DNA of 48,639 bases from the NCBI GenBank assembly GCA_903911925.1, contig CAIWFH010000003.1:1-48639 (forward strand), read 5' to 3'. Shown here piece after piece: positions 46,512 through 48,639 of the stretch (positions are counted from its first letter, which is position 1; each line of letters starts with the position of its first letter). The notes below the pieces were generated by a model. It saw nothing but the letters and a program-made list of their open reading frames with translations, did no database searches and was not told where the DNA came from. This DNA is from an uncultured Acidobacteriaceae bacterium (lineage in GTDB: Bacteria > Acidobacteriota > Terriglobia > Terriglobales > Acidobacteriaceae). Position numbers and translations under genes: made by a program.

Positions 46512-47474
46512 ATGTTATCTCGCGTTGCCGACAGTCTCTACTGGATGAGCCGCTACCTGGAGCGGGCGGAGAATACCGTGCGCCAGTTGGATGTGACCAT
46601 GAGCCTGTTGCTGGACCCCGGCGGCGCCAGCGCTGAGACTCGTTGGAAGCGGCTGATGTCCTCGCTGGGCAAGCCGGCCGGCATGGAGTGGAGCGGCGAT
46701 CTTGAGTCGATGGCCTCCAGGCTTTTCTTTGATGCGCTTAGCCCTGCCTCAATCACGTTCTGCGTCAACGGAGCGCGCGAAAACGCCCGCCAGGTCCGCG
46801 AAGAAATTTCAACCGAGCAGTGGCAGCGGCTCAACCGGCTCTTCCACCAGATCCGCACGCCGCAGGCGCAGGCCCAGTTCGGCGCCAACATCAACGACTC
46901 GCTGGCCGCGGTCATCGACGGCATTCATCTTTTTAAAGGCGTCAGCGACACCACCATGATTCACGGTCAGGGCTGGCAGTTTATCCGCCTGGGCCGCTAC
47001 CTTGAGCGGGCCTATGCCACCGCAACCATGCTTGAGGTGTACCAGCCGGAATTGTTCAACCAGGACGAGGAAGATCACTCCGGCTACCAGTATCTTGAGC
47101 TTGTGGGGCTCTTGCGTTGTTGCACTTCGTTTGAGGCTTACTGCCAGGTGTACACGGCCGATCTTTCATCCGGGCGCATCCTGGAGTTCCTGCTGCTCAA
47201 CCGCGATTTTCCGCATGCCATCCGCTACACCGTGGACGGCATCCGCGACGCCATTGACTCCATCCAGAGGAGCGGCGGCCGGCGGCCTCCGGAAGAGTTG
47301 ACGGCGGCCATCGGCAAGCTGCACGCCATGCTTGACTTCACCACGATTGGCGAGATTCTTGCCGGCGATGCGGGGGGCTTTCTGCATTCAATCCGCGAAC
47401 AGTGCATGCGCATCCACGAGCTTATCTACCGCTATTACGTGCACTATTCCATCCAGTCCGCGCTGTCGGCTTGA
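46512..47474 (+). CDS. Alpha-E domain protein (DUF403)
   Basis: All-helical alpha-E protein of 320 aa, function unknown, always found with the permuted ATP-grasp and transglutaminase proteins. Signature start MLSRVADSLYWMSRYLERAE, followed by NARQVREEISTEQWQRLNRL, WQFIRLGRYLERAYATATML, and LLLNRDFPHAIRYTVDGIRD. CAGGAG precedes the ATG; the spacing to the ATP-grasp gene is 24 bases, to the transglutaminase gene 15 bases. The duplicated acidic/arginine helices (YLERAE, YLERAY) suggest a metal- or nucleotide-binding bundle; that is inference. Confidence 0.92.
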   Translation: MLSRVADSLYWMSRYLERAENTVRQLDVTMSLLLDPGGASAETRWKRLMSSLGKPAGMEWSGDLESMASRLFFDALSPASITFCVNGARENARQVREEISTEQWQRLNRLFHQIRTPQAQAQFGANINDSLAAVIDGIHLFKGVSDTTMIHGQGWQFIRLGRYLERAYATATMLEVYQPELFNQDEEDHSGYQYLELVGLLRCCTSFEAYCQVYTADLSSGRILEFLLLNRDFPHAIRYTVDGIRDAIDSIQRSGGRRPPEELTAAIGKLHAMLDFTTIGEILAGDAGGFLHSIREQCMRIHELIYRYYVHYSIQSALSA

Positions 47475-47489
47475 CGAGGGGGAGCGAAG

Positions 47490-48473
47490 ATGAACTTCTA
47501 TTCAATCCGGCACCTTACGCGCTTCCGCTACTCGCATCCCATCAGCGAGAGCATCATGGAGACGCGCGTGCATCCGCGCTCCGACTCAAACCAGCACTGT
47601 CTGAATTTTTCGCTCTCGGTGAGTCCGCGCTGCCGGGTCTTCAGCTATCGCGATCATCAGGGCAACAACGTTCAGCACTTCGACATTCCCGGCGAACACA
47701 ATCAACTGGTCATCGTAGCCGAGTCGGTGGTTGAGCAGCAGGAACTGCCCGATGTGCCGGGTTTTCTTTCGCCCGACGCCTGGGGCGCGCTCGACGAACT
47801 GATTGAAGCGGGGGACTACTGGGAGATGCTGCTGCCTTCAACCTTCGCTGTCGAAACTCCGGCAGTAACTCTGCTGGCCCAACAGATGGGCGTTACTCGC
47901 CGCGACGATCCGTTGCTGCTGGTGCAGGAATTGAATCAGCGTCTCTACGACTACTTTCAATACGAGCCCCGCTCCACGCGCGTGGACTCGCCCATCGATG
48001 AAGCCATTATCAGCGGCAAGGGCGTGTGCCAGGACTTTGCCCACACCATGATCGCGCTGCTGCGCCACGTGAGGATTCCGGCGCGCTACGTTTCGGGTTA
48101 TCTCTATCGCAGCCGCGAAGACCACGACCGCTCGACGCCCGATGCCACCCATGCCTGGGTGGATGTGCTGCTGCCGCATCTGGGCTGGGTGGGCTTCGAT
48201 CCGACAAACAATCTTGTGGCGCACCATCGCCACATCCGCACCGCGGTGGGCCGCGACTACGCCGACGTGCCGCCAACACATGGCATCTTTCGCGGAACGA
48301 CGGACAGCGAACTCTACGTGGCGGTGCATGTTGAAGCCAGCGATCAGCCGCCCGCGCTTGACCGCAAGCTGCCGATTCCAGACGATTGGAGCGTGCTGGT
48401 GGAGCGCGCCCAGCAGGCCCCCGCACCAATTCTGCCCTTCATTGACTTGCAGCAAATGCAGCAGCAGCAATAG
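47490..48473 (+). CDS. Transglutaminase-like cysteine protease/ligase
   Basis: Transglutaminase-family enzyme, 327 aa. N-terminal bacterial transglutaminase domain (MNFYSIRHLTRFRYSHPISE, METRVHPRSDS), then the papain-like core with the catalytic triad visible: Cys180 in GKGVCQDFAH, His221 in DATHAWVDV, Asp237 in GFDPTNN. GAGGGGGAG precedes the ATG. It is third in the operon with the ATP-grasp and alpha-E proteins; in related loci it is thought to hydrolyse or transfer the amide linked peptide. In many genomes an Ntn-type peptidase comes next; here an IS element begins 30 bases past the stop, so a fourth gene, if any, would be beyond it. Confidence 0.93.
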   Translation: MNFYSIRHLTRFRYSHPISESIMETRVHPRSDSNQHCLNFSLSVSPRCRVFSYRDHQGNNVQHFDIPGEHNQLVIVAESVVEQQELPDVPGFLSPDAWGALDELIEAGDYWEMLLPSTFAVETPAVTLLAQQMGVTRRDDPLLLVQELNQRLYDYFQYEPRSTRVDSPIDEAIISGKGVCQDFAHTMIALLRHVRIPARYVSGYLYRSREDHDRSTPDATHAWVDVLLPHLGWVGFDPTNNLVAHHRHIRTAVGRDYADVPPTHGIFRGTTDSELYVAVHVEASDQPPALDRKLPIPDDWSVLVERAQQAPAPILPFIDLQQMQQQQ

Positions 48474-48502
48474 GTTCACGTTGCGCCGCTCATCGCGCTC
48501 TA

Positions 48503-48639
48503 GGGAACCTCTGCACAAGTCCGCTACCTGCTTCATTGTTGATTAAACTAGTCGTATGAAGCGAATGGCGCGGATTCAGCAGACACTGGCATCGCAGGCG
48601 AGTTTTGCAAAGTATGGCCGCAAGAGCAAGCGGGAGCTG
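48503..48639 (+). mobile_element. IS5-family insertion sequence, left end (runs off the window)
   Basis: Starts with GGGAACCTCTGCACAAGTC, which looks like an IS5-group terminal inverted repeat, immediately after CTAG (48500-48503), a fit to the YTAR target of IS5. A transposase frame opens at 48556. The right end lies outside the window. Confidence 0.7.
48556..48639 (+). CDS. IS5-family transposase, N-terminal 28 codons
   Basis: Frame starting ATG at 48556 and open to the window edge; product MKRMARIQQTLASQASFAKY, then GRKSKREL. The pattern SFxKYxRKxxRE close to the N-terminus is typical of IS5/IS1182-type DDE transposases (compare FEKYRKKTRREKFL). Catalytic residues are not in the window, so integrity cannot be judged. 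Confidence 0.7.
   Translation, partial: MKRMARIQQTLASQASFAKYGRKSKREL

Noticed and set aside
1..48639. CRISPR arrays and rRNA genes
   Set aside because: No regularly spaced direct repeats and no rRNA-like sequence were seen; the only RNA gene found is tRNA-Ser.

Overview
The window looks like a chromosomal segment of an acidobacterium (Acidobacteriota, Terriglobia-like). This is inferred from the GC-rich coding style, the dnaJ-hspR heat-shock arrangement, the S46 and CocE-type secreted peptidases, and several families of short palindromic intergenic repeats. No 16S gene is present, so the phylum call is an inference. Almost all of the window is coding, with genes on both strands and short gaps.

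Layout. 1-4.6 kb: heat-shock cluster dnaK (3' part), a two-gene insert flanked by inverted copies of a dispersed repeat, dnaJ and hspR. 4.65-7.85 kb: envelope glycosyltransferase pair on the minus strand (ArnT-like, then HpnI-like). 7.97-10 kb: Ppx/GppA phosphatase, overlapping tail-to-tail with SixA. 10.3-14.5 kb: exported family-2 glycoside hydrolase and a URO-D/MtaA-like protein. 14.6-16.7 kb: ffh and a thioredoxin-fold peroxiredoxin. 16.7-21.4 kb: minus-strand operon of siroheme sulfite/nitrite reductase, fused siroheme synthase, a 40-residue membrane peptide missing from ordinary ORF calls, and a YeiH-type exporter, behind a good promoter and a structured leader. 21.5-24.7 kb: sugar nucleotidyltransferase, NahK-like kinase, and a NapH-like membrane ferredoxin protein.

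24.9-29.9 kb: a detoxification/redox cluster (MBL hydrolase, VOC protein, cytochrome P460, thioredoxin-2, Asp-nucleophile hydrolase, DJ-1/PfpI protein). Each of its three upstream regions carries the same palindromic element built on GGTATCGACC(A/T)ATACC, so the cluster looks like one local regulon whose regulator is not in the window.

29.9-37.35 kb: a small integrative island at tRNA-Ser(UGA). It has a P4-type integrase, AlpA, a replication-like HTH protein with an apparent frameshift at a C6TC6 run, a single-chain MmeI-like restriction-modification enzyme and a DUF4236 protein. A 13-bp core repeat and matching A-rich/C-run arm sites mark both ends.

37.4-48.6 kb: S46 dipeptidyl-peptidase and CocE/S15 hydrolase (both exported), glutamine synthetase, an antitoxin fragment, a secreted unknown, then the circularly-permuted-ATP-grasp / alpha-E / transglutaminase operon, with an IS5-family element starting right behind it at the window end.
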